A stretch of 64,000 nt of DNA, from positions 3,181,501-3,245,500 of the forward strand of contig NZ_CP025938.1 of NCBI RefSeq assembly GCF_002893765.1, read 5' to 3'. The notes under the pieces were generated by a model. It saw only the letters and a list, made by a program, of their open reading frames with translations. It ran no database searches and was not told where the DNA came from. The position numbers were made by a program, and so were the translations under genes. Every line of letters begins with the position of its first letter. Position 1 is the stretch's first letter. This document shows positions 25,372-34,605 of this stretch, piece by piece. The stretch comes from Tamlana carrageenivorans (lineage in GTDB: Bacteria; Bacteroidota; Bacteroidia; Flavobacteriales; Flavobacteriaceae).

Positions 25372-26667
25372 ATGAAAATAATAAAATCTCAACGTATTAA
25401 CCCTTTTGGAGGATTAAATTTTGTTATCAATGAGTTTGAACAGCTTGGTTTAGCCACATTGCTTGAAAACAATTTACCACATATAGTACAGCAAGCTTCT
25501 TATAATTGGAAAGACTTATTATATTCCTTTTGGTCTATCTATTTTTGTGGAGGAGATTGTATTGAAGATATCTCGTTGAACTTAAAAGAGCACCTAAGAG
25601 ACAATCCTTTTTTTAAAGTACCAAGTCCTGATAGGATTCTTGATAGATTCAAAGAATTATCACAGACAAAAGACCTTTTTACATTACCCAGAGGCACTAG
25701 TTTACATCAATTTGGCTTGAACTTTACTTTAAATGAGTTGAATTTAAGATTATTGAAAAAGTTGAACTTAACTACCACGAATGATCATATTTTAGATTAT
25801 GACAATACGATTCTATACACCAATAAGAAGGACAGCATAAGAACTTACAAAAAGGGCTCTGGATACTGCCCAGGAGTGGGGATAATTAAGAATAATATTG
25901 TTTATGTTGAAAATCGAAATGGAAATAGTGCAGCCAAAGATTTACAGTTAGAAACATTAACTAGAATGTTTTATGAACTCGAAAATCAAGGAATACAAAT
26001 TGATGCTTTTAGAGCCGATGCAGCTTCTTATCAAGTTAATGTGGTTGATTTTATTTCTACAAAAGTTAATCGATTCTTTATTAGAGCATGTATGAGCGAC
26101 GCATTGGCTAAAAGGATATCTGAAATAACTAACTGGTCTGAAGAAAGGGTCGGCTCCGAAACAATTTTCAGAGGAGAAATAAAATTCACTCCCTTTATAA
26201 GATCATTAAAACGAAAAAAACAACTCCATAAAACTAAGGAATACAGGCTTGTTGTAAGTAAAATAGAGCGTAATGACAAACAGGTAAATTTATTTACTAA
26301 AGATGCTTATTTGTATTCAGCGATCTCGACTAACGACTTTTCGATGTCCATCAATGAAGTTGTTGATTTTTATAATCAACGTGGAGCGATTGAAAAAGAA
26401 TTTGATATTCTCAAGAATGACTTTGGATGGAACAACTTGCCGTTTTCAAAATTAGAGCAAAATACAGTTTTTCTGTTATTTACTGCTATGTGCAGGAATC
26501 TGTATCAGTATATTATAGAACGGTTTTCCAAACGATTTAAGGGATTAAAGGCAAACTATAGAATTAAAAAATTCATCTTTAGATTTATATCCATTCCTGC
26601 CAAATGGATAAAAACGGCTAGACAATATAAGTTAAGGGTGTATGGAATTATTCACTTTAAAACTTAA
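25372..26667 (+). CDS. IS1380 family transposase
   Basis: 431 aa from the Met at 25372 (MKIIKSQRINPFGGLNF), the usual start of this family; a longer frame reaches to 25321. The N-terminal helical domain (NWKDLLYSFWSIYFCGGDCI) is followed by the DDE core: HILDYDNTILYTN (D), QIDAFRADAASYQV (D) and YNQRGAIEKEFDILKNDFGW (E). Full length and apparently intact. Confidence 0.92.
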   Translation: MKIIKSQRINPFGGLNFVINEFEQLGLATLLENNLPHIVQQASYNWKDLLYSFWSIYFCGGDCIEDISLNLKEHLRDNPFFKVPSPDRILDRFKELSQTKDLFTLPRGTSLHQFGLNFTLNELNLRLLKKLNLTTTNDHILDYDNTILYTNKKDSIRTYKKGSGYCPGVGIIKNNIVYVENRNGNSAAKDLQLETLTRMFYELENQGIQIDAFRADAASYQVNVVDFISTKVNRFFIRACMSDALAKRISEITNWSEERVGSETIFRGEIKFTPFIRSLKRKKQLHKTKEYRLVVSKIERNDKQVNLFTKDAYLYSAISTNDFSMSINEVVDFYNQRGAIEKEFDILKNDFGWNNLPFSKLEQNTVFLLFTAMCRNLYQYIIERFSKRFKGLKANYRIKKFIFRFISIPAKWIKTARQYKLRVYGIIHFKT

Positions 26668-26682
26668 CAAAGAAAAGTGTCA

Positions 26683-26733
26683 AGCCCCAACAGTTTAATG
26701 TAAAAAAAATTAAACCCCAACAAAGTTGGGGCT
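26683..26733 (+). terminator. Hairpin downstream of the IS1380 transposase
   Basis: CCCCAAC (26715-26721) pairs with GTTGGGG (26725-26731). An upstream AGCCCCAAC (26683-26691) can also pair with 26725-26733, so two alternative hairpins are possible. No long T-run follows. Confidence 0.55.
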
Positions 26734-26837
26734 ATCCTATATATAGTAGCTTCCTTGTGTAAGCAAACAGATCAAACACAAACACAAGAACCTTAAAAAC
26801 TTCAAACAATTAACACCTGAAAAAATGAGAAATACTA

Positions 26838-27089
26838 CTAAAAATCATTACAGCTAAGCAAAATACTACAACCTACGGATTTAAGGTACAAGTCCGCGCT
26901 ATCTGGATTAAAACGGTAGCTTTCTGCTACACTGCTAAAGGGACGCAATAAGTAAGGCAGTATTAAGTCATAACTGGCTTCATCAAAATCTATAGGTTGC
27001 TCAGAAAAAGTATTTTTGGTACTGTTGAATTTGTTTCCAACCTTATGTAAGATACATTTTGAAATAGAAGCTTTGGTGCGTTTGATCAT
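26838..27089 (-). pseudogene. NdpA-like nucleoid-associated protein, N-terminal fragment
   Basis: Only 83 codons remain. Residues 1-62 (IKRTKASISKCILHKVGNKF then FDEASYDLILPYLLRPFSSV and ESYRFN) have the pattern of the N-terminus of NdpA/YejK-type nucleoid-associated proteins (about 330 aa), I...VHRVGNK...F.LKPF. After PDSADLYLKSVG the sequence is the 29-bp repeat and then stops. The rest of the gene is gone, so the insertion or deletion that brought the repeat removed it. Family call is from pattern memory. Confidence 0.55.
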
Positions 27090-27470
27090 GTGTAAAATTT
27101 AGAAGTGCAATACTACTAAATTTGGGAGGATTTTGGATGTGCTTAAAATGGAAATTTAAATATATGTGACAATCAACTTATTAATTTTTTATGTGATTGG
27201 CTGAATTTATTTTTTTAACCTAAATATTATAATTACAAACCCAAATGAAACTAAACTCCAATAAATGAAATTGAATTTAAATTCTTCATCAAATCTGACC
27301 TAAATAAAAATTATTTGTCGAACTTTAAGGTGTCCTAAAAAAGGGAAAGCTAAAGTATGATGCGAGATTATCACTTACTGTTTTGTGAGAGGTTTAGGGG
27401 TGGGATCCCCCTTTACCTACTCAAATTGCTAAATTAAAAATTAACGTTATTGAATTTAAAGTTAGTTCAA
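27090..27470. other. Intergenic region with little structure
   Basis: 381 bp, very AT-rich. I see no open frame, only a small palindrome around GGGATCCC at 27402-27409. It separates the NdpA fragment from the 3' end of the secreted protein gene. Confidence 0.5.
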
Positions 27471-29708
27471 TTATTTTTTCAAAATCTTGCCAGAATATAA
27501 TTTATCATTAACTTGAATTTGTAATATATATATTCCAGTATTAAATTTAGAAACATCAATATTTTTTTTATTTTTTATTTCCATTAACAAAGCTCCATTA
27601 ATTGAAAAAAGCTTAGCCTGAAACTCTTCATCTAAATCAATATGAAGGTAGTCATGAACTGGATTAGGATAATATGAAAACTTACCATTTATCAAGTCTA
27701 AATCATCTATTCCAAGTCCAGTATTAGGAGTGGCTATTGCAAAGGCCTGATTAATGTCGCCTGATGCATTAACTGTTACAACAAACTCGTAAGTATTTCC
27801 ATTGGTTAGTCCAGTTACGGTAATATTGGTTTCACTTGGACTATAGGTAGCAAGAGCCCCAATATAATCAGTCGCACCCTGTACACGCCAAAGGATTGTG
27901 TATGCCTCAAAATCACGTCCACCCAAATCCGGTTGAGTCCATGAAAGGGATACCTCTGTGTTGCCCGGCACAGCAGTTAGCGTAAAATCACCTAAAGAAC
28001 CTATAGGTCTTGCTGTCACGATATTACTATATGGACCATTTTCGGGACCGGTGTATATGGCTCTCACCTGAAAATCATAATCTGTACCGTTTGTCAGGCC
28101 GCTTATTGTTTTAGTAAGGGCTGGGGGATCTATGGTTATGGTTGTTCCCGATCCACCGCTTTCGGAATATAAAATCTCATATTTAATTATCGCTAAACCA
28201 TTATGGTGAAGGGGCTCGTTCCAGCTCAATTCCACAAATGCATCACCGTTGCTATTTACGGCAAGAAATGGTGTGAGACCTAATTGCAGTGCACCGATAT
28301 CACGCTTATTGTTAGCGTCTAATCTGGGATTTCCAACTACATCCAATGTTATGGGTAAACCATCAATTGGATTAGTCAATGTACTGCTTAAAGGGATAAC
28401 ATCAATTAGTTCACCAGGAAAGGCTGGTGTTGCCATTTCTACATCATAATCCTCTGTTAAACCAACAACCGATCCGTTGAATCCAAATGAATCCGTTAAT
28501 AAAGCTGGTTGATTAGTAATTGTTTTTAATTGAGCAGCATTTTGCTGTGTGGTGGGCTGCATCCAAGTGTATTCATCAGCCGTAAATACTCCTGTTGCCG
28601 AGCCAAATATGCCAAGAGTATTGAGCTCTGCTTCACCTGGTACGGCATTAAAATTAAATCCAACTGCAGATTGCATAAAGTTGATGTTTCCCGAACTAAC
28701 AATTTCAAAAAGATTGTTTAAACCATCACCTTGGCACAAAAGATTACATTGATTCGTATTCCATACAAATGATGAGGCAATGATGTTCATATCCCCGCTT
28801 GAAGAATTTACAATAATATCCCCTCTGTTAGGAGTTTCAAAGTAATAAGTGGTCCAAATTGAGTTCACAATATTACTTTCACTATGCCCGTAGATAGATA
28901 TTCCGCCTGAATATTGAAATCTTGAGCTAACGATATTTACTACAGAGCCCGTTTTACCAATCCAAAGAACAGCAGGTTGCTCACTATTATAAAGACCTTT
29001 AAATACCGTCCTCTCGATTTTTAAATTACCTGCATTACTAACTCCTTCTATTGAGGCTGCAATACCAGGAATTGCCCAGTTTATAGCCTCGTTAAATTCT
29101 GAATCTTTTATGGTTAAATCAACACCTTCATAGGCTTCAATCATTTCGTTACCAGAACAAAGGTATGTTGCCCATGTATCAGTAGCCTTAAAGTTTTCAA
29201 GCACTAACGATGCATTTTTATTTATTTTTGCCACCTGATTAAATTGACTAATATTTAGATTTCTTATGATTACATCGATGCCAGAGTTGTCTTGGTCAAA
29301 AGTTCCAACTTCAATAAATCCTGGCATATATGCAGTTTGTAATGTAGTAGGGACATCGCCAGGACAAAAGCTTAAACTATTTACGATTCCTGATGAATTA
29401 ATCCAAAATTGTTTTCCATTAAGAGCTCCGCCTTTTCCGTCAATAATTACAGACTCGGTTATTTTTGCCATAATATCATTAGAAGGACCTACGTTTGGAA
29501 CATTGGCATCTACTTGCAGACCTGGGGTAAATTCAATGATGTCAGTTCCGGGATTAGCATTTGCCTTAGTAACGGCTTCTGTAAAGGAACCGGGGCCTGT
29601 ATTGGAAGTTGATGTTACCGTATAAGTTGTTTGTGAATAACTCGTTTGTGTATAAAAAAATATCACAAAGATTACTAGTAACTTTTGGAAGAGGAGTGTT
29701 TTTTTCAT
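27471..29708 (-). CDS. Secreted beta-helix and Fn3 protein with type IX sorting domain
   Basis: 745 aa. Signal peptide at residues 1-25 (LLVIFVIFFYTQTSYSQ), then a parallel beta-helix with short Asn/Ser-rich turns to about 480 (choice-of-anchor-Q-like end LDANNKRDIGALQLGL). Two fibronectin type III domains follow (~485-570 with TNGTDYDFQVRAIYTGPENG; ~572-660 with TNGNTYEFVVTV). The C-terminal ~75 residues (FSYYPNPVHDYLHIDL ... GIYILQIQVNDKLYSGKIL) are a type A T9SS sorting domain, so it is exported and probably attached to the cell surface. Ligand or enzyme activity unknown. Confidence 0.88.
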   Translation of the reverse strand: MKKTLLFQKLLVIFVIFFYTQTSYSQTTYTVTSTSNTGPGSFTEAVTKANANPGTDIIEFTPGLQVDANVPNVGPSNDIMAKITESVIIDGKGGALNGKQFWINSSGIVNSLSFCPGDVPTTLQTAYMPGFIEVGTFDQDNSGIDVIIRNLNISQFNQVAKINKNASLVLENFKATDTWATYLCSGNEMIEAYEGVDLTIKDSEFNEAINWAIPGIAASIEGVSNAGNLKIERTVFKGLYNSEQPAVLWIGKTGSVVNIVSSRFQYSGGISIYGHSESNIVNSIWTTYYFETPNRGDIIVNSSSGDMNIIASSFVWNTNQCNLLCQGDGLNNLFEIVSSGNINFMQSAVGFNFNAVPGEAELNTLGIFGSATGVFTADEYTWMQPTTQQNAAQLKTITNQPALLTDSFGFNGSVVGLTEDYDVEMATPAFPGELIDVIPLSSTLTNPIDGLPITLDVVGNPRLDANNKRDIGALQLGLTPFLAVNSNGDAFVELSWNEPLHHNGLAIIKYEILYSESGGSGTTITIDPPALTKTISGLTNGTDYDFQVRAIYTGPENGPYSNIVTARPIGSLGDFTLTAVPGNTEVSLSWTQPDLGGRDFEAYTILWRVQGATDYIGALATYSPSETNITVTGLTNGNTYEFVVTVNASGDINQAFAIATPNTGLGIDDLDLINGKFSYYPNPVHDYLHIDLDEEFQAKLFSINGALLMEIKNKKNIDVSKFNTGIYILQIQVNDKLYSGKILKK

Positions 29709-30035
29709 AATCTTACATTTTAAAAAAAAGTTAATAATTATTATTGTTATTACTCAAATTTATTTTTTGAAATTGGCTACAACGTCTACATCTATGATTT
29801 AGTTGCGCATTATGTACTAATTTAGTAAATAAAACCGAAAGCGAGAAAATTCTGCATGAATTTTCCAAGTAATGACAGACCAAAGCAATTAATTATACAT
29901 GTTGTTAGCGTACGTGAAATTTTTAGAATACTATATAAAATTATTGTTGTCCGATAAAAAACAGAATTAGCTAAAAAAGCTTTGGTGTTGGCCTTTTTTA
30001 TTGATCGCACTCTTTATTTTGAAAACAGAACCTCC
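29709..30035. other. Intergenic region with structured repeat A and IS4 end
   Basis: Contains the putative promoter of the secreted protein gene, structured repeat A (29775-29909) and, from about 29948, the left end of an IS4-type element. No open frame is convincing; a short frame over the repeat is accidental. Confidence 0.6.
29775..29909 (-). repeat. Structured intergenic repeat, copy A (cassette-site-like)
   Basis: 135-bp imperfect palindrome. On the + strand it runs from GGCTACAACG to TGTTGTTAGC. Its apical stem GAAAATTC/GAATTTTC (29845-29852, 29858-29865) has a TGCAT loop. The flanking arms are related to copies B, C and D, including AATTTAGTAAATAAAA and CAATTAATTATACATGTTG. Confidence 0.75.
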
Positions 30036-31322
30036 TTATGGGTCAAAAAGGCTTAATTGCCCAATGTTTTTGGTTGTAATCTCTTCCCAATTAGCTTCTG
30101 GGTTTTTCAGGAATTTGAACAAATCGATATATGTCATCAAATGGTATCGTATGACGGACATCATATTGGAATAAGCCCAGTTTCTTTGGGCTTTTCTTTG
30201 GATCACAAGCATAATGAGCTGGATTATCAAACTGACCCAGATTTGTATTTCGATGGCATTTTGATTGTCTCCCAAAAAATACTTTAGCGGAAAGTTCTGT
30301 TTAAGCCGCTTGAACATCGTCTCAATCTGCCACCTATTTTTATAGATGTCGGCTATTTTGTCTGCGTCAAGATCATAATTATTAGTGATGAACTCATAAA
30401 CTTTTTGGTGCTTTTCGTGCCAAAAAGCGATTCTCCTCAGGGAAAAAGCATTGCCGTTTTTGTCCGTAAGCCCTATTTTTTCGTCCTTTAAGACAGCATC
30501 GTCCACTTTATTGGAGATATCAAACTCTTCAAGGCTTGTATAGCGAGCATTGTCCTTTTGCCGAGTCACAAAGTAAACATCTTCCAGTGTCCATTTTTGG
30601 TATTGCTCATAATCCACATACCCTTTGTCAAAAACCACATAAGAGCCCTTCTTGAGTTCCAGGTCTTTTAAAAAGGTGTGGTCGTGCGTGGCCGCGCTTG
30701 AAAACTTAATCAGACAAGAAACGTCTTCCATGGCGTTTATCATAGTATGCATCTTGATACCTCCTTTCTTTTTGCCGTTGAGCGGGTTCCTTCCTACACC
30801 TTTAAGAATGTCACTAAATAGGGGGATGGTCGAGGAATCAACGATTTTAAGGTTCTTCACTGCAGGTTCTAAGGGTCTGCTGTCCGATAAAAAGCGATGG
30901 TAACGTTTGTAGAGTAAATGATAAATATCGGCAAATACTTCAGAGCTTCTTCTCCTGTTAGCATCTGACAAGGTACTGCGTTTTGGAAAGTCCGTGAGTC
31001 CTAGATGGTTGATCTTTCCCTCGCAGGCAAGCATAATACTGGAAACCTCACGAAGTGAGCTACAGCCACTGATCACGGTAAATACCATAGTGGCCAAATG
31101 CTCATAGGTGGTAAACTTTTTGGTATAGCGATCGCTGTTGTGCTTTTTGGCTGTCCGATGAACATCTTTGGGTAAAATGAAATTTAATACCTGTTTGATT
31201 ATGGGTTGTCCGCTAAAGTTTTTACTTTTATTCATATCTTGGATGTGTGATAACTTCAAGATACAAAATAAGCGGGAAATCCTATCTTGGAAATCCCGCT
31301 TTTTAAATCTTTTATCGGACAC
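29948..31322 (-). mobile_element. IS4 family element of the DUF4372 type
   Basis: About 1375 bp bounded by GTCCGATAAAA at 29949-29959 and its complement near 31310-31321. A 34-bp inner hairpin (AAGCGGGATTTCC/GGATTTCCCGCTT) lies at the right end. A partial second copy starts at 38101. No clear target duplication was found. Confidence 0.8.
30036..31235 (-). CDS. IS4 family transposase with DUF4372 domain
   Basis: About 399 aa from the Met at 31235 (MNKSKNFSGQPIIKQVLNFI); an in-frame extension to 31322 runs through the IS end and is unlikely to be used. The N-terminal DUF4372 part (YTKKFTTYEHLATMVFTVIS) is followed by the core: LKIVDSSTIPLFSDIL (D), YVVFDKGYVDYEQYQ (D) and IYKNRWQIETMFKRLKQNF (E, in the YxxRxxxExxxxxxK signature). 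Appears intact. Confidence 0.92.
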   Translation of the reverse strand: MNKSKNFSGQPIIKQVLNFILPKDVHRTAKKHNSDRYTKKFTTYEHLATMVFTVISGCSSLREVSSIMLACEGKINHLGLTDFPKRSTLSDANRRRSSEVFADIYHLLYKRYHRFLSDSRPLEPAVKNLKIVDSSTIPLFSDILKGVGRNPLNGKKKGGIKMHTMINAMEDVSCLIKFSSAATHDHTFLKDLELKKGSYVVFDKGYVDYEQYQKWTLEDVYFVTRQKDNARYTSLEEFDISNKVDDAVLKDEKIGLTDKNGNAFSLRRIAFWHEKHQKVYEFITNNYDLDADKIADIYKNRWQIETMFKRLKQNFPLKYFLGDNQNAIEIQIWVSLIIQLIMLVIQRKAQRNWAYSNMMSVIRYHLMTYIDLFKFLKNPEANWEEITTKNIGQLSLFDP

Positions 31323-31381
31323 TAATGATATAAAATATAATTAAACAACTGATTTTCAGGTGTTAATTTACCGTGTAAATT

Positions 31382-31755
31382 GCGTTTGCATGGAATCCGT
31401 AGCCGCATGAGTGAGTGAAGTCCGATTTATTTGGTTTTGATAAACGCAATGTTTTTCAGTCCGCCGTAATATTTGCGTATTACTTTGGTTCGAAATCGTC
31501 TGAGTAATAAATTCCGAATTATATCGTTTTGCTTTGCCATGCAGTTTATCAGTCCGCCATCCAGATTGCGTATTGCTATGATCCGAAATCGCAAGAGTGA
31601 GTGAAATCTAAATTATTCCGGTTTGTTTTGCTGCAAAGTTTGTTAGTCTGCAGTACGAGTTTCGTATTGTTATTGTCCGAAATCGGCTGAGTAAGAAAGT
31701 CCGATTTGTTACGTTTTGCTTTGCTGGCTAACACGGTTCGATTTGTGCCAGTGAT
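31382..31755. repeat. Four degenerate ~93-bp tandem repeats
   Basis: Anchor positions GCGTnTG.. fall at 31382, 31475, 31568 and 31662, spacing 93, 93 and 94 bp. Each unit contains TCCGAAATCG-like, GAGTGAGTGAA-like and TTTTGCTTTGCTG-like segments. Identity between units is only moderate, so the array is old. It abuts the left end of the IS21 element. Confidence 0.75.
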
Positions 31756-31905
31756 TTCGGAGTTACTGTGCCGTTGATTTCGGTTTAAATTGTGCCACAC
31801 GGAAATTGAGTTAGCTAAAAACGGTTTGATTTGTGCCAATGTTTCCGTTTCGATTTGTGCCACTTTAAGAGATCAAGTAATTACCTTATTGCTCTAAAAA
31901 GCGAT

Positions 31906-33459
31906 ATGGCCAACACACTTGATCCAATGGACCTAAAACAAATTATCAACTTAAAACAAGATGGTTATAGTAACCGTCAAATTGGAGCCACACTTGGCAT
32001 TTCCCGCAACACTATAAATAGCTATATACACCTATTTAAAGGTAGTGGTTATAGTTTTAAGGAGTTATTAAAGCTAGACAACCACACCCTAGAAAAGCTC
32101 TTTACATCTCATACAACCATAAATAACAAACGCTATGATGAATTGATGTTTTATTTTGAAAGTATTAATAAGGCTCGGAACCACCCAGGATTTACTTTTT
32201 TGTACCACTACACAGAATATAGTCAAAAGGTTAAAGACCCTTATAGTTACACTCAATTCATGGAGCATTACCATCGTAAATATGCCAAGATCAAGGGATC
32301 TATGAAACTTGAACACGAGGCAGGGAAAGAGATGTTCGTGGACTTTGCTGGAAAAAAACTTCAGATAGTAGACAAAATCACAGGCGAGATACTTCCAGTA
32401 GAGGTCTTTGTTGCCATGCTCCCTAACAGTCAGTATACCTATGTTGAGGCTTGTATGAGCCAAAAGCGTGAAGATTTTATAAGTTGTTGCGAAAACGCCC
32501 TTCATTTCTACGGGGGAGTACCCAAGGCCATCGTATCAGACAATCTAAAATCAGCCGTTACCAGATCTAGTAGATACGAAGCTCAGGTTAACCGTAGTTT
32601 TAAAGACTTTGCCCGCCATTACAACTGCGTGGTCAATCCAACGCGTAGTTACTCCCCTCAAGATAAAGCGCTGGTGGAAAACGCGGTGCATCTAGCTTAT
32701 CAACGGATTTATTATCCCCTTCGGGAAATGACCTTTTTTTCTTTAGCAGATCTAAACAAAGAGATAAAACTTCTGCTAGAGTGCTACAACAACCTATTAT
32801 TCCAACGCAAAGAAGCTAGTCGTCTGGAGCTCTTCCAAAGCGTCGAACGAGAGTATCTAAAACCCTTAAGCAGTACACGCTACGAGATAAAAGAATATAG
32901 AAGAGCTAAGGTTCAGAAAATAGGCTATATCTATTTTTCACCAGATAAGACTTACTACAGCGTTCCATATCGTTACATTGGCAAGGAAACCACGCTACAC
33001 TATACCAAAGGCATGGTAGAGGTGTATTATAATCAACAGCGCATAGCTATACACCAACGTAGCGGTTCCAAAGGCGCATACATAACCAACAAGGATCACC
33101 TTAGTAGTTCTCATAAACAATACAGCCAGTGGAGTCCGCAATACTTTAAGAACAAGGCAGCTGTCCATGGTAGTTATGTTGCAGCATGTGTCGAGCGGAT
33201 TATTGCTGCGTTGGATTATCCTGAAACAGGGTATAAAAGAGCTATGGGCGTTATACAACTCCATAAGTCTTATGGCTCCCAAAGGTTAGATAATGCTTGC
33301 AAAAGAGCCATACAGGCTGATGCTGTAAGCTACAACAGGATAACCAACATACTGAAGAATAATCTAGATCAAAGCTCCTTATTCCTACAAGAAGAAACAG
33401 ACCGAGGTTCTCATATCCCCAAGCATGCGAACATCCGTGGGGCATCCAATTATAAGTAA
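31906..33459 (+). CDS. istA: IS21 transposase IstA
   Basis: About 517 aa from the Met at 31906 (MANTLDPMDLKQIINLKQDG); the frame is open 25 codons further upstream. N-terminal HTH is GYSNRQIGATLGISRNTINS. The rve/DDE core is visible: FVDFAGKKLQIVDKI (D), AIVSDNLKSAVTR (D) and DKALVENAVHLAYQRIYYPL (E). Complete, but the partner ATPase gene is separated by the IS30 element, so co-transcription is lost. Confidence 0.93.
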   Translation: MANTLDPMDLKQIINLKQDGYSNRQIGATLGISRNTINSYIHLFKGSGYSFKELLKLDNHTLEKLFTSHTTINNKRYDELMFYFESINKARNHPGFTFLYHYTEYSQKVKDPYSYTQFMEHYHRKYAKIKGSMKLEHEAGKEMFVDFAGKKLQIVDKITGEILPVEVFVAMLPNSQYTYVEACMSQKREDFISCCENALHFYGGVPKAIVSDNLKSAVTRSSRYEAQVNRSFKDFARHYNCVVNPTRSYSPQDKALVENAVHLAYQRIYYPLREMTFFSLADLNKEIKLLLECYNNLLFQRKEASRLELFQSVEREYLKPLSSTRYEIKEYRRAKVQKIGYIYFSPDKTYYSVPYRYIGKETTLHYTKGMVEVYYNQQRIAIHQRSGSKGAYITNKDHLSSSHKQYSQWSPQYFKNKAAVHGSYVAACVERIIAALDYPETGYKRAMGVIQLHKSYGSQRLDNACKRAIQADAVSYNRITNILKNNLDQSSLFLQEETDRGSHIPKHANIRGASNYK

Positions 33460-33489
33460 AAACAACACGAAAAAATCACTTAAATTGCT

Positions 33490-34590
33490 GCATTCAAGGT
33501 TCTAACGCAACAAACGTTGCTTTTTTTTGTATGAGTCTAAGCTACAATTTTTAGTTCTTTTATCATAACTTCATTAGGGGTTTTAAATCCAATAATTTTA
33601 CGAGGTCTATTGTTTAATTTTTCTTGAATTTCGATGAATGTATTTAAGTCAATTTTGTTAAAATCTGTTCCTTTTGGGAGGTACCTTCTGATGAGTCCGT
33701 TAGTGTTTTCATTGGTACCTCTTTCCCAAGAAGAATAGGGGTGTGCAAAGTAAATTTTCATACCTGTTTTCTTGGTAATTGTTTCGTGTCTTGCCATTTC
33801 AATTCCATTATCGTAGGTCATAGATTTTTTGAATATGGGATCTAGTTTGTTAAGTTCTTTAGAAAACATTTTAGCAATTTCCTTAGAGTTCCTGGCTTTT
33901 AGTTTGATAATTAATGTATATCTAGATTTGCGTTCTACGATAGTTCCAATAGCCGATTTTTGATCCTTCCCAATCATTAAATCTCCTTCCCAGTGTCCGA
34001 TTTCATTTCTTAGGTTAATATGCTCGGGCCTTAGGTCTATACTGACTTGGTTTAATATTTTAGATCCTGTTCTGCGTCTTTTTTTAGAGGGTCTACGTCT
34101 TGTTTTTTTGCGTACGAGGAGTTTAATTAGTTTTTTATTTAAACTAGCTTGAGGCTTTGCATATATGTACCTATAAATTGATTCGTGAGAAATAGACATT
34201 ATAGGATCATTTGGGAATTCTTCTTTTAGTCTTCCAGCAATTTGTTCAGGAGTCCATTGTGATAATAAGCCCCTATAGACATAAATTCGAAGTCTAGGGT
34301 ACTTAGATATTTTATCAATATTTCTTTTGTTTAGGTAATCATCTTTGGCGCACCAATGAGCTAGTTCTGCTGAGTATTTATCTCTATCTGTTTGCACCCA
34401 TTTATTAACTTCTCTTGTAACCGTAGATCGAGCTCTGTTAATGGTTATAGCGATGTATGATTTATTCTTTTTTTCAGTTAAAAGAGTCTCAATCTGTATT
34501 CTTTCTTTAAGGGTAAGTCTACCTGTTTTTTTTCGTACCATAATTACAAATCTATTAATTTAGATTTGTTGCGTTAAGTTCTTGAATACG
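33490..34590 (-). mobile_element. IS30 family element, copy 1 (inside IS21)
   Basis: About 1.1 kb with ~25-bp inverted repeats (CATTCAAGGTTCTAACGC at the left, complement of TATTCAAGAACTTAACGC at the right; both continue AACAAA). Inserted between istA and istB. Identical transposase to copies at 36531 and 48969. Confidence 0.9.
33537..34541 (-). CDS. IS30 family transposase
   Basis: 334 aa. N-terminal HTH (RLTLKERIQIETLLTEKKNK ... RARSTVTREVNKW) and a DDE core: IGHWEGDLMIGKDQKSAIGT (D), MTYDNGIEMARHETI (D) and SSWERGTNENTNGLIRRYLP (E). Identical in sequence to copy 2, so the two are recent duplicates. Intact. Confidence 0.95.
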   Translation of the reverse strand: MVRKKTGRLTLKERIQIETLLTEKKNKSYIAITINRARSTVTREVNKWVQTDRDKYSAELAHWCAKDDYLNKRNIDKISKYPRLRIYVYRGLLSQWTPEQIAGRLKEEFPNDPIMSISHESIYRYIYAKPQASLNKKLIKLLVRKKTRRRPSKKRRRTGSKILNQVSIDLRPEHINLRNEIGHWEGDLMIGKDQKSAIGTIVERKSRYTLIIKLKARNSKEIAKMFSKELNKLDPIFKKSMTYDNGIEMARHETITKKTGMKIYFAHPYSSWERGTNENTNGLIRRYLPKGTDFNKIDLNTFIEIQEKLNNRPRKIIGFKTPNEVMIKELKIVA

Positions 34591-34605
34591 GAATTTTATA
34601 CATAT

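Larger units (their letters stand above)
25281..26870 (+). mobile_element. IS1380 family insertion sequence (boundaries uncertain)
   Basis: Holds one IS1380-type transposase with a short stem-loop near the left side (AACCGCAAAC/GTTTGCGGTT, 25300-25330). I could not fix the terminal inverted repeats; the coordinates given are the interval between the two 29-bp repeats, which may be host or part of the element. Confidence 0.5.

Noticed and set aside
29822..30010. Small minus-strand frame of about 62 codons
   Set aside because: It overlaps structured repeat A and the IS end, has no recognisable domain and is low in coding character.
31382..31755. Tandem repeats as a CRISPR array
   Set aside because: Units are 93 bp and diverged throughout, with no short identical repeat and variable spacer pattern and no cas genes.
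31576..31863. Open frame through the 93-bp repeats (about 95 codons)
   Set aside because: Produced by the repeat periodicity (93 is divisible by 3); it has no domain, and the array units diverge without codon bias.
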